From Pradoshia eiseniae (lineage in GTDB: Bacteria; Bacillota; Bacilli; Bacillales; Pradoshiaceae): a stretch of DNA of 64,000 nt. A program made the position numbers and the translations under genes. Below are positions 24,251-33,725 of the stretch, one piece after another. The notes beneath the pieces are model-generated. The model was not told the origin of the DNA. It was given only the letters and a program-made list of their open reading frames with translations, and ran no database searches. The number at the start of each line of letters is the position of its first letter. Position 1 is the stretch's first letter. The DNA lies in NCBI RefSeq assembly GCF_002946355.1, contig NZ_PKOZ01000001.1:853931-917930 (forward strand). The letters run 5' to 3'.

Positions 24251-24991
24251 ATGAACCGGTGGACCACTGGACAAGTAGCTAAAGAAAGGAATATCTCCGT
24301 TCGCACTCTTCGATATTACGATCAAATCAGCCTCCTTACCCCAAGCTACAAGGATGAAAATGGACGAAGATACTATTCAGAAGAGGATCTCTTTAAATTG
24401 GAGAAAATCATCATCCTTAAAACCCTCTCACTGTCACTAGAGGATATTCAATATGTACTGGACAAAATATCTTATAAACAAATTTTGGTATCCCATCATA
24501 ATCACTTACAAGAGCAGCTCACTAAGCTTCAAGCTAACATCTCAAATACGGTTTCCTTGATTAATATGTTAGATATAGATGAATCCCTGTCTTGGGAGCA
24601 GATATCTTATTTGGTTCAGAGGCCGCAAGAAAGCTCGAGCAAATGGATTGACTACTTTGAGGAGGATGAAAGACAATTCTTGAAAGAAGTTATGCCGAGC
24701 CTTGAAGGGGGAGACCGGTCAACTCAGAAGTACGTTTCGTTGCTCAGGAGGATTGAGTTGTGTATCAAACACAGGATATCTCCTGAATCTGAGGAAGGGA
24801 ATCGAATTGCCTCTGAATTAATGGATCTGTCGAATGATACGTTTAAAGGAGATGAAGGGTTAATGGATAAGTTTTGGGAGATTCGGAGAAAACCATCTGA
24901 AGAAACCGGACTATACCCCATTTCAGAAGAGGTTCTGGAATTTATAGAAAGATGCATCTCATATCAGCAATCGAATAATAAAAGCCGATAA
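24251..24991 (+). CDS. MerR-family transcription regulator
   Basis: A 246-residue regulator. Its N-terminal winged helix (TGQVAKERNISVRTLRYYD, then GRRYYSEEDL) is typical of MerR. A coiled-coil linker (about residues 75-110) and a helical C-terminal ligand domain follow. GAAGGAGG precedes the ATG. It is divergent from the CPBP gene and lies upstream of the ABC exporter, so it may control either one. Confidence 0.9.
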   Translation: MNRWTTGQVAKERNISVRTLRYYDQISLLTPSYKDENGRRYYSEEDLFKLEKIIILKTLSLSLEDIQYVLDKISYKQILVSHHNHLQEQLTKLQANISNTVSLINMLDIDESLSWEQISYLVQRPQESSSKWIDYFEEDERQFLKEVMPSLEGGDRSTQKYVSLLRRIELCIKHRISPESEEGNRIASELMDLSNDTFKGDEGLMDKFWEIRRKPSEETGLYPISEEVLEFIERCISYQQSNNKSR

Positions 24992-24995
24992 GAGG

Positions 24996-25027
24996 GAGCT
25001 CCATTTTATAATGGAGCTTCTTCTTTA
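24996..25027 (+). terminator. merR terminator
   Basis: AGCTCCAT (24997-25004) pairs with ATGGAGCT (25011-25018) and is followed by a TTCTTCTTT tract. Confidence 0.7.
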
Positions 25028-25181
25028 TTTAATCCTGAGGGTTTATAAAAAAAGCTCGGCAAATCGGTATGGTATCCCTTCCTGAAGCAATCATGAAATT
25101 TATATAGTCAAAAAATTAAAAAAGTTCGTGTATTTTGCGAGCAAATGTTCTAGAATTATAAAATATTGGAGGGGATTGGCA

Positions 25182-26921
25182 ATGAAGTTAGCAAGGGAAA
25201 TAATCGGACATTTTAAGCCCTACTGGATCAGTGTGGTCCTGGCAGTCATATTCGCGGTTATAGGCGGAGCGTTTACAATCTTGCCGCCTATTTTGACAGG
25301 GAAGCTTGTAGATGATGTGCTCAAAAATGATTCTGTGCAATTATTGCCATGGATCATAGGCGGATTCATCTTTGCTTATGTGGGCAAGGTTGTATTCGAG
25401 AGTCTTCAGGAGTATATCCAAATAAAAGTCGGGCTCGACGTCATTACGGATATGCAGCTGAGGGCGTTTAAGAAATTACATAAGGCACCGATGTCTTTTT
25501 TTCAGCACACACCAAGGGGAGATATGCTTTACAGGCTGACTCACGATGTGGAGTCTATTCAAAATTTAAACAATACGGTTGTCCCTCGCTTTTTGCAGCA
25601 AGTGATTAGTGCGGTGGCGGCTTTTGCGGCTGTGATTGTTCTGTTCTGGCCAACGGCGATTGTTATGCTTGTTGTCTTTATCATTTATTTATATCCATCA
25701 TTTAAGTTAGGAACAACCGTCAGGAAAATGAGTGCCACTCAGCGCGACATGAGTTCAGATATGTATCACCATATGCAGGAGAGTATTGAATCATCGCGCC
25801 TTGTGAGGACCTTTCAGCTCCAAGAGAAAGAGATAGAGACGCAAAGCTCAAAGCTCGGGAAATGGATGGCATTCTCAATCAAGGCAGCCCTCATCAGCAA
25901 GGTGAACTGGCGTCTTGGGAACATGTTTAATATTGCGACTCCTGGGGTTGTTATGCTGATTGGCGGTTTTGCGGTTTGGAGAGGGGATATCACGGTCGGA
26001 GTGCTCGTTTCCTGCCTTGGGTTTATCCCAACGATGTTTCAGCCAATCCGTTCCCTTGCGGAAAATGCCTTGACGATTCAGCAGGCGATTCCGGCACTGC
26101 AACGAATCTATGAGTATTTTGATTTACCGCAGGAGCATGAGGAAGGTTTGCCAGATATGGATAAAATCATGGGCAGAGTAGAAATGAATCATGTCACCTT
26201 CCAATATCCTGGAACAGATTTGAAGGTGTTGCGTGACTTAAGTTTCACGATAGAACCAGGCAAGCATATTGGAATTGTCGGCTCAAGCGGCGGGGGCAAG
26301 AGCACGATTGTTCAGCTTTTGCTTGGCTTGTATGACCCGGACGAAGGAGAGGTTCTGATTGATGGGAAGAAGCTTTCTGACTATAACCGCAACTCCTTCA
26401 GAAGCCAGGTCGGTGTCGTTAGCCAGGAGACGTTCCTTTTGAATGGAACCTTAAAAGAGAATCTGCTCTACGGCAAGAGAGATGCGACAGAGACAGAGTT
26501 TATGCATGCGGTGGAGGCAGCGGGCTTAACGGAATTCGTTCATTCTTTGCCAGATGAGTACGAAACCATCATTGGGGAGAGAGGACTTAAGCTTTCCGGG
26601 GGGCAGCGGCAGCGGGTTGCGCTTGCCAGGGCGATCCTGCGCCATCCGGCCTTGATGATCTTTGATGAAGCGACCTCGTCCCTGGATGGTGAAACGGAGG
26701 AAAAAGTGCAGGGAGCGCTTGAACGCCTCATTCCGGGCAGAACGACGATTACGATTGCGCATAGGCTCATTACAGTAAGGGACGCCCATGAGATTCTCTT
26801 TTTGGAGCGAGGTGTGATTGCAGAAAGAGGCACACATGAGCAATTGCTCTCCTTGGAAGGCAGCTATTATGAGTTATATATGTCTCAATATAAAGAACTT
26901 GAGAAAGGGAGAGCGGGATGA
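25182..26921 (+). CDS. ABC exporter half-transporter, subunit 1
   Basis: A 579-residue type IV ABC exporter: six membrane helices in residues 15-300, then a nucleotide-binding domain with Walker A GIVGSSGGGKST, signature LSGGQRQR and Walker B ALMIFDEATSS. The H-loop is IAHRL. The start is ATG 25182 with TTGGAGGGG; a longer frame from 25128 has no site. It overlaps subunit 2 by four bases and probably forms a heterodimer (YfiBC- or BmrCD-like), exporting a drug, lipid or peptide. Confidence 0.92.
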   Translation: MKLAREIIGHFKPYWISVVLAVIFAVIGGAFTILPPILTGKLVDDVLKNDSVQLLPWIIGGFIFAYVGKVVFESLQEYIQIKVGLDVITDMQLRAFKKLHKAPMSFFQHTPRGDMLYRLTHDVESIQNLNNTVVPRFLQQVISAVAAFAAVIVLFWPTAIVMLVVFIIYLYPSFKLGTTVRKMSATQRDMSSDMYHHMQESIESSRLVRTFQLQEKEIETQSSKLGKWMAFSIKAALISKVNWRLGNMFNIATPGVVMLIGGFAVWRGDITVGVLVSCLGFIPTMFQPIRSLAENALTIQQAIPALQRIYEYFDLPQEHEEGLPDMDKIMGRVEMNHVTFQYPGTDLKVLRDLSFTIEPGKHIGIVGSSGGGKSTIVQLLLGLYDPDEGEVLIDGKKLSDYNRNSFRSQVGVVSQETFLLNGTLKENLLYGKRDATETEFMHAVEAAGLTEFVHSLPDEYETIIGERGLKLSGGQRQRVALARAILRHPALMIFDEATSSLDGETEEKVQGALERLIPGRTTITIAHRLITVRDAHEILFLERGVIAERGTHEQLLSLEGSYYELYMSQYKELEKGRAG

Positions 26922-28699
26922 ACACACAACAAGTAGAAGGGAAAAATAAGGACGGAAGGCGTGTCCTCGCATTTCTAAAGCCATTTTGGCAATGGGTTCT
27001 TGGAGATTCAATTGTCATTGCCATTGCCCAAGTGTGCGCCGCCATTATCCCGGCTTTCGCCTTAAGCTGGCTGGTCGATCATATTCTTCCTAACCAATCA
27101 TCTAATTTGCTTTGGGGATTGATGTGGCTGCTGATTTTTGTCGCTGTATTTGACTTAGTGATGATGGTTATAGATGAATATTTTTGTCATTATATCGCCA
27201 AATCCGTAACGAACAGGCAGAAGCTTAAGCTTTTTACCCATATTCAATATTTGCCTTTTTCCTTTTTCCAAAACGCGAAGTCAGGCGAGCTGCTTGCCCG
27301 TACCTCAGATGACCCGGATACGCTCCATAATTTCCTTGCATGGGAAGGGTCCACCCTGATGGCGGCGGTTCAAGGGGTAATCCTCTATAATATTGTTCTT
27401 TTGTTTATTCATCCCTATTTGATGATTGCAAGCGTTGTTCTCGGAATCATTTTTTACACAGCCTCCAATTATGTAGGGAAAAGAACAAGATTGGCCTCTA
27501 AGCAGGCCCGGGATGAGGCATCAAGATATTTGGAGCGGCTGCGGGAATCTGTGACAGGGATTCATCTTTCAAGAGTGCTGGGCGTCTCAGATGGAGAGGT
27601 CGATAGCATCATTGGCATCAGGCAAGCCTTTGTCAAGCATTCGGTACGTGAATTGAAGGCGCGCATGCAATCAATTGTTGTCATCGGCGGGTACAATGGA
27701 ATCGCATTAGCTGGCGTCTATTATGTTAGTGTGCTCCTGATATGGGATAGCCAGCTGACCACTGGGCAAATGCTTACAGCAGGGGGACTTGTGACAATCG
27801 CCGCCAATGAAATGCAGAAGATGCTCAGGATGTGGCTTTCCATCAGACGCACAGGTCCTGCTTTGGACCGTTCAGACATCTTGCTCTCCATTCCACAATC
27901 AGATGCGGAAACAAAAGAGGGAGCAGCGCCATCTGAATTGAAAGGAAGCATCACCTTTGAAGATGTCTGGTTTGCTTATCCTGAAAAAGAGGAACCGGTA
28001 CTGCGCGGGGTGTCGTTCCATATTGAAAGCGGCGATGCGGTAGCGTTGACGGGACCGAGCGGGGCAGGAAAATCGACGATAACGGACCTGCTGCTCCGCT
28101 TATATGAACCGATGGAAGGCTCGATTCTTCTTGACGGACAGCCGATTGAGACGTTTGACATCGGCTGGCTCCGCAGCCAGATAGCTTTCGTCTCGCAGGA
28201 TGTTCAGCTTCGAAATGGAACGCTCCGTGATAATTTAAAGATTGGAAACACCGAGGCGAGTGATGAGGACCTGCTAGCCGCTTTAAGAGACAGTGGTTTA
28301 TGGGACTATTATCAAAGTCTCCCGCTAGGACTGGATTCATCTGTTGGGGAGAGAGGAACAAGTCTTTCAGGCGGACAGAAACAACGGCTATCGCTAGCGA
28401 GGGCTTTGGTGAGAGAAGCTAGGCTGCTCATCCTCGATGAAGCGAGCTCAGCACTTGACCCAATCACAGAACTGAAAATCAATGAAGCGATAAGGGAAAG
28501 AAAGAAGCGGCAGACGGTTATTATTATTTCCCATCGCCTTTCAACCGTACTTTCAGCAGACCGGATCATCGTAATGGAAGAGGGAAGAATCATGGAGTCT
28601 GGCACCCATCATGAGTTGGTAAATAGGGAGCAAGGAATCTACTCCCGCATGTTCAAGCGTGAAGCTGATATGGGAAGGACAGTGGTTGGGATTGAATGA
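26918..28699 (+). CDS. ABC exporter half-transporter, subunit 2
   Basis: A 593-residue partner of the preceding gene with six membrane helices and a C-terminal ATPase: Walker A ALTGPSGAGKST, signature LSGGQKQR, Walker B LLILDEASSA, H-loop ISHRL. The catalytic Glu after Walker B is present in both subunits, so neither site looks degenerate by that criterion. The ATGA overlap gives translational coupling. Substrate unknown. Confidence 0.92.
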   Translation: MNTQQVEGKNKDGRRVLAFLKPFWQWVLGDSIVIAIAQVCAAIIPAFALSWLVDHILPNQSSNLLWGLMWLLIFVAVFDLVMMVIDEYFCHYIAKSVTNRQKLKLFTHIQYLPFSFFQNAKSGELLARTSDDPDTLHNFLAWEGSTLMAAVQGVILYNIVLLFIHPYLMIASVVLGIIFYTASNYVGKRTRLASKQARDEASRYLERLRESVTGIHLSRVLGVSDGEVDSIIGIRQAFVKHSVRELKARMQSIVVIGGYNGIALAGVYYVSVLLIWDSQLTTGQMLTAGGLVTIAANEMQKMLRMWLSIRRTGPALDRSDILLSIPQSDAETKEGAAPSELKGSITFEDVWFAYPEKEEPVLRGVSFHIESGDAVALTGPSGAGKSTITDLLLRLYEPMEGSILLDGQPIETFDIGWLRSQIAFVSQDVQLRNGTLRDNLKIGNTEASDEDLLAALRDSGLWDYYQSLPLGLDSSVGERGTSLSGGQKQRLSLARALVREARLLILDEASSALDPITELKINEAIRERKKRQTVIIISHRLSTVLSADRIIVMEEGRIMESGTHHELVNREQGIYSRMFKREADMGRTVVGIE

Positions 28700-28704
28700 T
28701 AGGG

Positions 28705-28740
28705 AAAGCAGTGAGGCACTACGGTGCACACTGCTTTTTT
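28705..28740 (+). terminator. ABC exporter terminator
   Basis: AAAGCAGTG (28705-28713) pairs with CACTGCTTT (28729-28737), with further pairs inside, then a T tract. Confidence 0.8.
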
Positions 28741-29103
28741 ATCTTAGTAATCCAGAAATACCTTATTCAGCCTGCTTTTAGAGGTAAAGGTTTATAGCCT
28801 AATAGTTGCTTATTCGTATCTCAAAATAGTACAAATGAGAATATGATTTTTCTTTTGGGATGAAAGATGGACATTATTGCGGAAGAAAAGGTTAATAGAG
28901 AAGAGCTCTTGTGCGCACCAAATAGAAGGTGCGCTCTTTTTATAGCAGCAAATTGGACTCCTTATCATCTGCATTCCCAATATCAAATACTATCATTTTC
29001 TCTAAAGGTAAAAAATGGGTAGAAATCATTTTTTTCTTTCTATATGATGGAATTATGAGAATAGTCATTATTCTACTTTACTGATGATATAGGGGTGTAT
29101 TGA
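28741..29103. other. Intergenic region with an orphan hairpin
   Basis: About 360 bases with no convincing gene. It holds a terminator-like hairpin at 28913-28941 (GCGCACC with GGTGCGC, then TCTTTTTAT) that has no gene directly upstream. Confidence 0.45.
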
Positions 29104-30039
29104 TTGGTGCTGGATAATTTGAAGGATTCCATTAACAGTGTTTTTGTTGGAAAAGAAGAGACGATTGATTTACTTTTAGTCGCATTACTCAGCAATGGAC
29201 ATATATTGCTTGAGGACGTTCCTGGTACAGGAAAGACCTTGCTGGCAAAAACGATTGCCAAAAGCATTGGCGGGACATTTTCAAGAATTCAATTTACCCC
29301 AGATGTATTGCCAAGTGATGTGATCGGACTGGAGTATTTCAATCCAAAGCATGGAGAGTTTGAAAAGAGAATCGGTCCTATTTATGCCAACATCGTTTTG
29401 GCGGATGAGATCAATCGGGCAATGCCAAGAACGCAGTCAAGCCTATTAGAGGCGATGGAGGAAAGGCAGATAACGATTGAAAAGCAGACAGATCAATTAC
29501 CCACTCCATTTCTAGTGATTGCTACTCAAAATCCTGGAGAGTCCCATGGAACATTTCCATTGCCAGATGCCCAGTTAGATCGATTTCTCGTAAAGATAAA
29601 CATCGGATACCCATCAAGAGAGGACGAACGCAAGATTATGAAGCGTTTTAGAAGGGAAGATCCTTTGAGTGATGTTTCCCCAGTTGTCCGTATGGAAGAC
29701 GTGCAAAAATTACAGGAAGAAACAAAACAAATCCATATATCAGATTGTATAGAAGACTATGTCCTTGATTTGGTGGAATCTACGAGGAATCATAAATGGA
29801 TTGAGACAGGTTTGAGTCCAAGAGCAACACTCGCGATGCTTCGGGCTGCACAAGCAAAAGCGAAAATCGAATCACGTGCCTACTGTATACCTGAGGATAT
29901 TCAATTTGTTTTTCCGCACATCAGTACACACAGAATTATGCTGTCAATGGAAGGAGCTCTGCATATGACAAAAAGCGAGGTCATCCATTCAATCCTTGGC
30001 AATATAGACGTTCCTGTGGAGCTATCGTATGAAAAGTAG
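29104..30039 (+). CDS. MoxR-family AAA+ ATPase
   Basis: A 311-residue AAA+ chaperone-like ATPase with Walker A EDVPGTGKT near residue 38, Walker B VLADEINRA and sensor ATQNPGE. MoxR proteins help mature or assemble partners encoded nearby, usually with DUF58 proteins as here. The start is TTG 29104 or the adjacent GTG 29107 behind AGGGGTG. The stop overlaps the DUF58 gene by 11 bases. Confidence 0.92.
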   Translation: MVLDNLKDSINSVFVGKEETIDLLLVALLSNGHILLEDVPGTGKTLLAKTIAKSIGGTFSRIQFTPDVLPSDVIGLEYFNPKHGEFEKRIGPIYANIVLADEINRAMPRTQSSLLEAMEERQITIEKQTDQLPTPFLVIATQNPGESHGTFPLPDAQLDRFLVKINIGYPSREDERKIMKRFRREDPLSDVSPVVRMEDVQKLQEETKQIHISDCIEDYVLDLVESTRNHKWIETGLSPRATLAMLRAAQAKAKIESRAYCIPEDIQFVFPHISTHRIMLSMEGALHMTKSEVIHSILGNIDVPVELSYEK

Positions 30040-31201
30040 AGAAGGTATCCCTGTTTACACTTTTCTGTTTGATGTTTATTTTCTTAGGCTGTTTCTTCCA
30101 ATTGCAATCATCATGCTAGTATACATATCGTTTTTGCCAATGACGATTATTCTAGTCGTCTATTTCTTGTATACCTTGTATATTCACTTTTATACAAAAA
30201 GAATAGCTAAAGAGGCTTATATAAATATAGAAAAAAAGAGTATTAAACTTTTTATTGATGAAACCGATGAGCTACTGGTTGAGATTCATAATGATTCTCC
30301 TGTGACAATTGCGCATGGGAGGCTCTATTTTATCCTGAATAAACAGATCGAAATCCTGGAGTCAGACCATTTACAGAAAAGTTTAAATGATACTAGGTAC
30401 ACAGTGAATTTCGTACAAAAAAGAAAGACAATTAATCGGATTCGCATCCCTTTTAAAGCGAAGGCTAGAGGCGTTTATTATATAGAAGATCTTAATCTGA
30501 TTATCCATGATTTGTTTGGGAGTTCTTTTGTACACTTTCCTTCAATTAATCGTGGTGATACAGAAATCATCGTCTATCCGAAGCAGCTGGAGGTCAAAAA
30601 CCTGCCCCTTCTATATCAGACTCGTGTGGGAGAAGAAGAGGCCGCCTATTCTTTTATGTCTGATGAGACGTCTGTAGTTGGTATCAAGCCTTATGAGAAG
30701 GAATCATTCCGCCAGATTCATTGGAAGGCAACGGCCAAGATGCAAAGCATGTATGCTAAGCAATACCAGCCTATTACGAATAAACGATATACAATCATGT
30801 TATACATAACAGAAGAGAGCGGCTTTACGATTCATAACATGGGAGAGAAGCTGATTTCTCATACAGCCTTTTTGTGCAGCTATTTAATATCAAAGGGATT
30901 CTCATATGAATTGTATATAAATTATTTGGCTAAAGAAGGTGTTTTTAAACTGCCGCTCAATACAGGCATTCAGCATCTGCAAATGACACTGGAGCAGCTG
31001 GCCAGAATACGGGATGAGCTCCCATTTATAAGAGAAGACCATTTTATTTCAATAGCCAGGTTAAATATGGAACATTCGAATGAAATTATTTATTTGAATG
31101 GAGAACAACCGCCAAATATAAATATTGGGACCAGTTATTTATATGTAGGGGGAGAAGGGGAGTTGAGGAGAATTGGGGCTGCGGCTAAAAAGGCTTACTA
31201 G
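30029..31201 (+). CDS. DUF58-domain protein
   Basis: A 390-residue protein with two N-terminal membrane helices (about residues 12-55) and a C-terminal DUF58/VWA-like domain. The signature is VVGIKPYEKESFRQIHWKAT near residue 220. It is a standard partner of MoxR. It overlaps the genes on both sides (11 and 29 bases), so all three are translationally coupled. Confidence 0.88.
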   Translation: MKSREGIPVYTFLFDVYFLRLFLPIAIIMLVYISFLPMTIILVVYFLYTLYIHFYTKRIAKEAYINIEKKSIKLFIDETDELLVEIHNDSPVTIAHGRLYFILNKQIEILESDHLQKSLNDTRYTVNFVQKRKTINRIRIPFKAKARGVYYIEDLNLIIHDLFGSSFVHFPSINRGDTEIIVYPKQLEVKNLPLLYQTRVGEEEAAYSFMSDETSVVGIKPYEKESFRQIHWKATAKMQSMYAKQYQPITNKRYTIMLYITEESGFTIHNMGEKLISHTAFLCSYLISKGFSYELYINYLAKEGVFKLPLNTGIQHLQMTLEQLARIRDELPFIREDHFISIARLNMEHSNEIIYLNGEQPPNINIGTSYLYVGGEGELRRIGAAAKKAY

Positions 31202-32276
31202 CACATCTGTATTAGGCATTCTCTTCTTTTTATTTTTCCCATTGGCTCAATGGTATTTGCTGGCTGCCTTTGCAATAGCCGATTTACTACTTTATTCCTT
31301 CAATCAGAAAAGAAATCTGCCTGTATATGGCCTTTTCTTCATCATTCTTATTCTATCAACCTGTTTGTTCTATCCAGATATCTTGGCGATTGTCTGTATG
31401 AGCCTATGCTCTTTCTTCTTTCATGCAATGAAAGTGGACCCTAGTATAAAAATAGGAATGACAGGGCTTTTACTAGGTATTCACCAGTTGAATCAGCCTT
31501 CCCTTGGTTTATTAATTGTGCTGATTGCTGTCTTTTTTATTCAAATAATCTTAACCATTATTCTCACAAGCCGCAATAAGGTTCACCTATTCCGGCGTCT
31601 TCAAATCATGTTAGTCTTAGGGATTGTCAGCAGTATGATGATGGTCTTCATTCCTTATTTTTTGAGCGGTGTCAGAAACCTGTTAGGTATAGCAATCGTT
31701 GGGTTTGCGACTCTTATTTCCAAAGGCTATAGTCAGCTATTTGGTACAGCATTGAACGATGTAGAGAAGCAAGAACGTTCCAACCCATTCAGTTCCGCAA
31801 GAGGAGAGTGGGAAACATATCCCTTTAAGGAATATGTGACAAACCCCTATCTTTATGTAATCTTAATGATACTTTTGGTTGTTGCTTTCATAGCAGCAAT
31901 CATCTTCATCGTTAAAAGAAGAAAGGACATGCAGCTGGAAATGATGGGTACGGGCGGGATGGCGACAGCGATATCTTCTGCCATTTTGAAAAAAGAACAA
32001 AAGAATGGAAGGGCAGCCAGAGCAGTTCCTCCATCCAATATACCGATAAGAATGCTTGTTTATAAATTTGAGAAGAAAATGAAGGGAGTGCAGAGGAGAA
32101 AGCATGGCGAATCGTTTCATGATTGGCTGAATAGAATTCATTTATCTAGAAATGATCTGAATAGCAGGTTGACTGAAATATATGAAAAAGCCCGTTATGG
32201 AGAGGAAGACATACCGAAGGATGAAGTGAGGATTTTTAGTGATGGACTAAAACAAATTATGAAGCAATTGAAATGA
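31173..32276 (+). CDS. Multi-TM protein with DUF4129-like tail
   Basis: A 367-residue membrane protein: about six hydrophobic segments in residues 10-195, one more near 225-248, then a cytoplasmic tail ending like DUF4129 (EIYEKARYGEEDIPKDE). In related operons the third protein often carries a transglutaminase core between these parts; here I see none. The start is a TTG inside the end of the DUF58 gene. The operon may act in cell-surface or stress functions. Confidence 0.75.
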   Translation: MGLRLKRLTSTSVLGILFFLFFPLAQWYLLAAFAIADLLLYSFNQKRNLPVYGLFFIILILSTCLFYPDILAIVCMSLCSFFFHAMKVDPSIKIGMTGLLLGIHQLNQPSLGLLIVLIAVFFIQIILTIILTSRNKVHLFRRLQIMLVLGIVSSMMMVFIPYFLSGVRNLLGIAIVGFATLISKGYSQLFGTALNDVEKQERSNPFSSARGEWETYPFKEYVTNPYLYVILMILLVVAFIAAIIFIVKRRKDMQLEMMGTGGMATAISSAILKKEQKNGRAARAVPPSNIPIRMLVYKFEKKMKGVQRRKHGESFHDWLNRIHLSRNDLNSRLTEIYEKARYGEEDIPKDEVRIFSDGLKQIMKQLK

Positions 32277-32300
32277 CTATGAGGAATGATATCCCTTAGT

Positions 32301-32331
32301 GACGCATTGGAATAGGAAGATGCGTCTTTTT
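32301..32331 (+). terminator. MoxR operon terminator
   Basis: GACGCAT (32301-32307) pairs with ATGCGTC (32320-32326), then TTTTTA. Confidence 0.75.
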
Positions 32332-32391
32332 ACTATGGGGATATAAGAGGCATCTCCAATTAAATATCCTTAAAATGGATAAAAATTTATA

Positions 32392-32407
32392 ACATGTACT
32401 GACAACT
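32392..32407. promoter_or_regulatory. AraR-like operator upstream of its own gene
   Basis: ACATGTACTGACAACT matches the operator at 33609-33624 in 13 of 16 positions and resembles the B. subtilis AraR box. It is 44 bases before the repressor start, implying autoregulation. Confidence 0.6.
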
Positions 32408-32450
32408 ATGCTATATTAAAAGAAGAGATAGACGGGAGGTGTTACGTGGG

Positions 32451-33530
32451 ATGAAGAAATACGAACAAGTTAAAGAGAAAATCAAACAAGACATTCTGGA
32501 TGATAAATATGTGCCTAATCAAAAAATTCCCTCAGAATCAGAGCTGACCATCCAGTTTGAGGTTAGCCGCCATACCGTTCGCAAAGCCATCAATGATTTG
32601 GTTAACGATGGCTGGTTATACACTGAACAGGGGTCTGGCACTTATTGCGCAGACCGCTCCGTGTCTAATTACTCTGCAGGAGCTGATAGGGCAATAGCCT
32701 TGATTACGACCTATATTTCCAATTATATATTCCCTTCCATAATCAATGGAGTTGAATCTTATTTAAGCAGTAAAGGGTATACCTTATTATTGTATAGCAC
32801 GAATAATGATTTTGAGAAAGAGCGGCAATGTCTTGAGAATGTGATGGACAGGGATTTGGCTGGTTTAATAGTGGAGCCGACAAAGAGCAGTCATCCGAAT
32901 CCTAATTTGAAATATTATTTAGACCTAGAAATGAAAGGGATTCCTTACTTGATGATTAATGCCGCCTATAATGAATTAAACCCATATAGTTTGTTAGTCG
33001 ATGATGAGCTTGGGGGATTTTTGCAGGCAGAACATTTAATACAAAATGGTCATACGAATATTGCCGGATTCTTTAAATCCGATGATATGCAAGGGGTTAA
33101 AAGGATGAAAGGCTTTATCCGTGCGCACAGGGAATATAAGATTCCCCTCAATTCAGATATGCTTTTGACCTATACGACTGCAGGGCGGGAGAAGGTGCTA
33201 GAGGAAGAGCTTCCCGAAATTCTAGCACGAAGCGAACGGCCAAGCGCCATCTGCTTCTACAATGATGAGGTTGCTCTTGCGGCGCTTGATGTGATAAGGG
33301 AGACAGGTCTTTCTGTTCCTGATGATTTGTCCATTGTGGGCTTTGACGATTCCTATCTTGCTGTTGCTTCGGAGGTTAAGCTCACAACGATTAAGCACCC
33401 GCAATTTGATATGGGAGTACGGGCAGCTAAGGCGATTATTCAATTGGCTGAGCATAAATCCAATGCTGCGGATCCATCCTTTGTTTTTGAACCAGCTTTA
33501 ATCATTAGACAATCAACCGCAAAAATATAA
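32451..33530 (+). CDS. araR: AraR-type repressor (GntR HTH plus LacI-like sensor)
   Basis: A 359-residue chimeric repressor: a GntR winged helix at residues 1-68 (IPSESELTIQFEVSRHTVRKAI) fused to a periplasmic-binding-type sugar sensor (about 80-355, ending in the LacI-like DDLSIVGFDDSYLA region). This arrangement is that of AraR, the L-arabinose repressor. ATG 32451 has GGGAGGTG nine bases upstream. AraR-like boxes precede it and the transporter operon. The inducer is probably L-arabinose or a related sugar. Confidence 0.85.
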   Translation: MKKYEQVKEKIKQDILDDKYVPNQKIPSESELTIQFEVSRHTVRKAINDLVNDGWLYTEQGSGTYCADRSVSNYSAGADRAIALITTYISNYIFPSIINGVESYLSSKGYTLLLYSTNNDFEKERQCLENVMDRDLAGLIVEPTKSSHPNPNLKYYLDLEMKGIPYLMINAAYNELNPYSLLVDDELGGFLQAEHLIQNGHTNIAGFFKSDDMQGVKRMKGFIRAHREYKIPLNSDMLLTYTTAGREKVLEEELPEILARSERPSAICFYNDEVALAALDVIRETGLSVPDDLSIVGFDDSYLAVASEVKLTTIKHPQFDMGVRAAKAIIQLAEHKSNAADPSFVFEPALIIRQSTAKI

Positions 33531-33534
33531 GAAC

Positions 33535-33562
33535 AAAAACCTACAATTATGTGGGTTTTTTT
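33535..33562 (+). terminator. araR terminator
   Basis: AAAAACCTACA (33535-33545) pairs with TGTGGGTTTTT (33550-33560), then more T. Confidence 0.75.
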
Positions 33563-33608
33563 CTATTTATTATAAAAATTTGTTAGTTTGAGTTAAATTT
33601 TAGTAGAA

Positions 33609-33624
33609 ACTTGTACTAACAAGT
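33609..33624. promoter_or_regulatory. AraR-like operator of the sugar transport operon
   Basis: ACTTGTACTAACAAGT has perfect 6-base arms around ACTA and matches the architecture of the B. subtilis AraR box (6-4-6). It overlaps a likely promoter whose -10 TATGAT lies just downstream. Confidence 0.75.
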
Positions 33625-33638
33625 AGTATGATAGTATT

Positions 33639-33652
33639 TGTAAGCGGATTCA
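33639..33652. promoter_or_regulatory. cre site of the sugar transport operon
   Basis: TGTAAGCGGATTCA is a full match to the CcpA cre consensus. Its place just downstream of the -10 fits repression in the presence of a preferred sugar. Confidence 0.75.
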
Positions 33653-33725
33653 ATTTTTAGAAATATGAGATAGTTAAAAGCTTATGATTGAATCCGAATT
33701 TGATAACAAAGGAGAGGTTGATTTC

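Noticed and set aside
28867-28902. Tiny frame near the orphan hairpin, possible leader peptide
   Set aside because: No ribosome binding site and no control codons related to the downstream genes.
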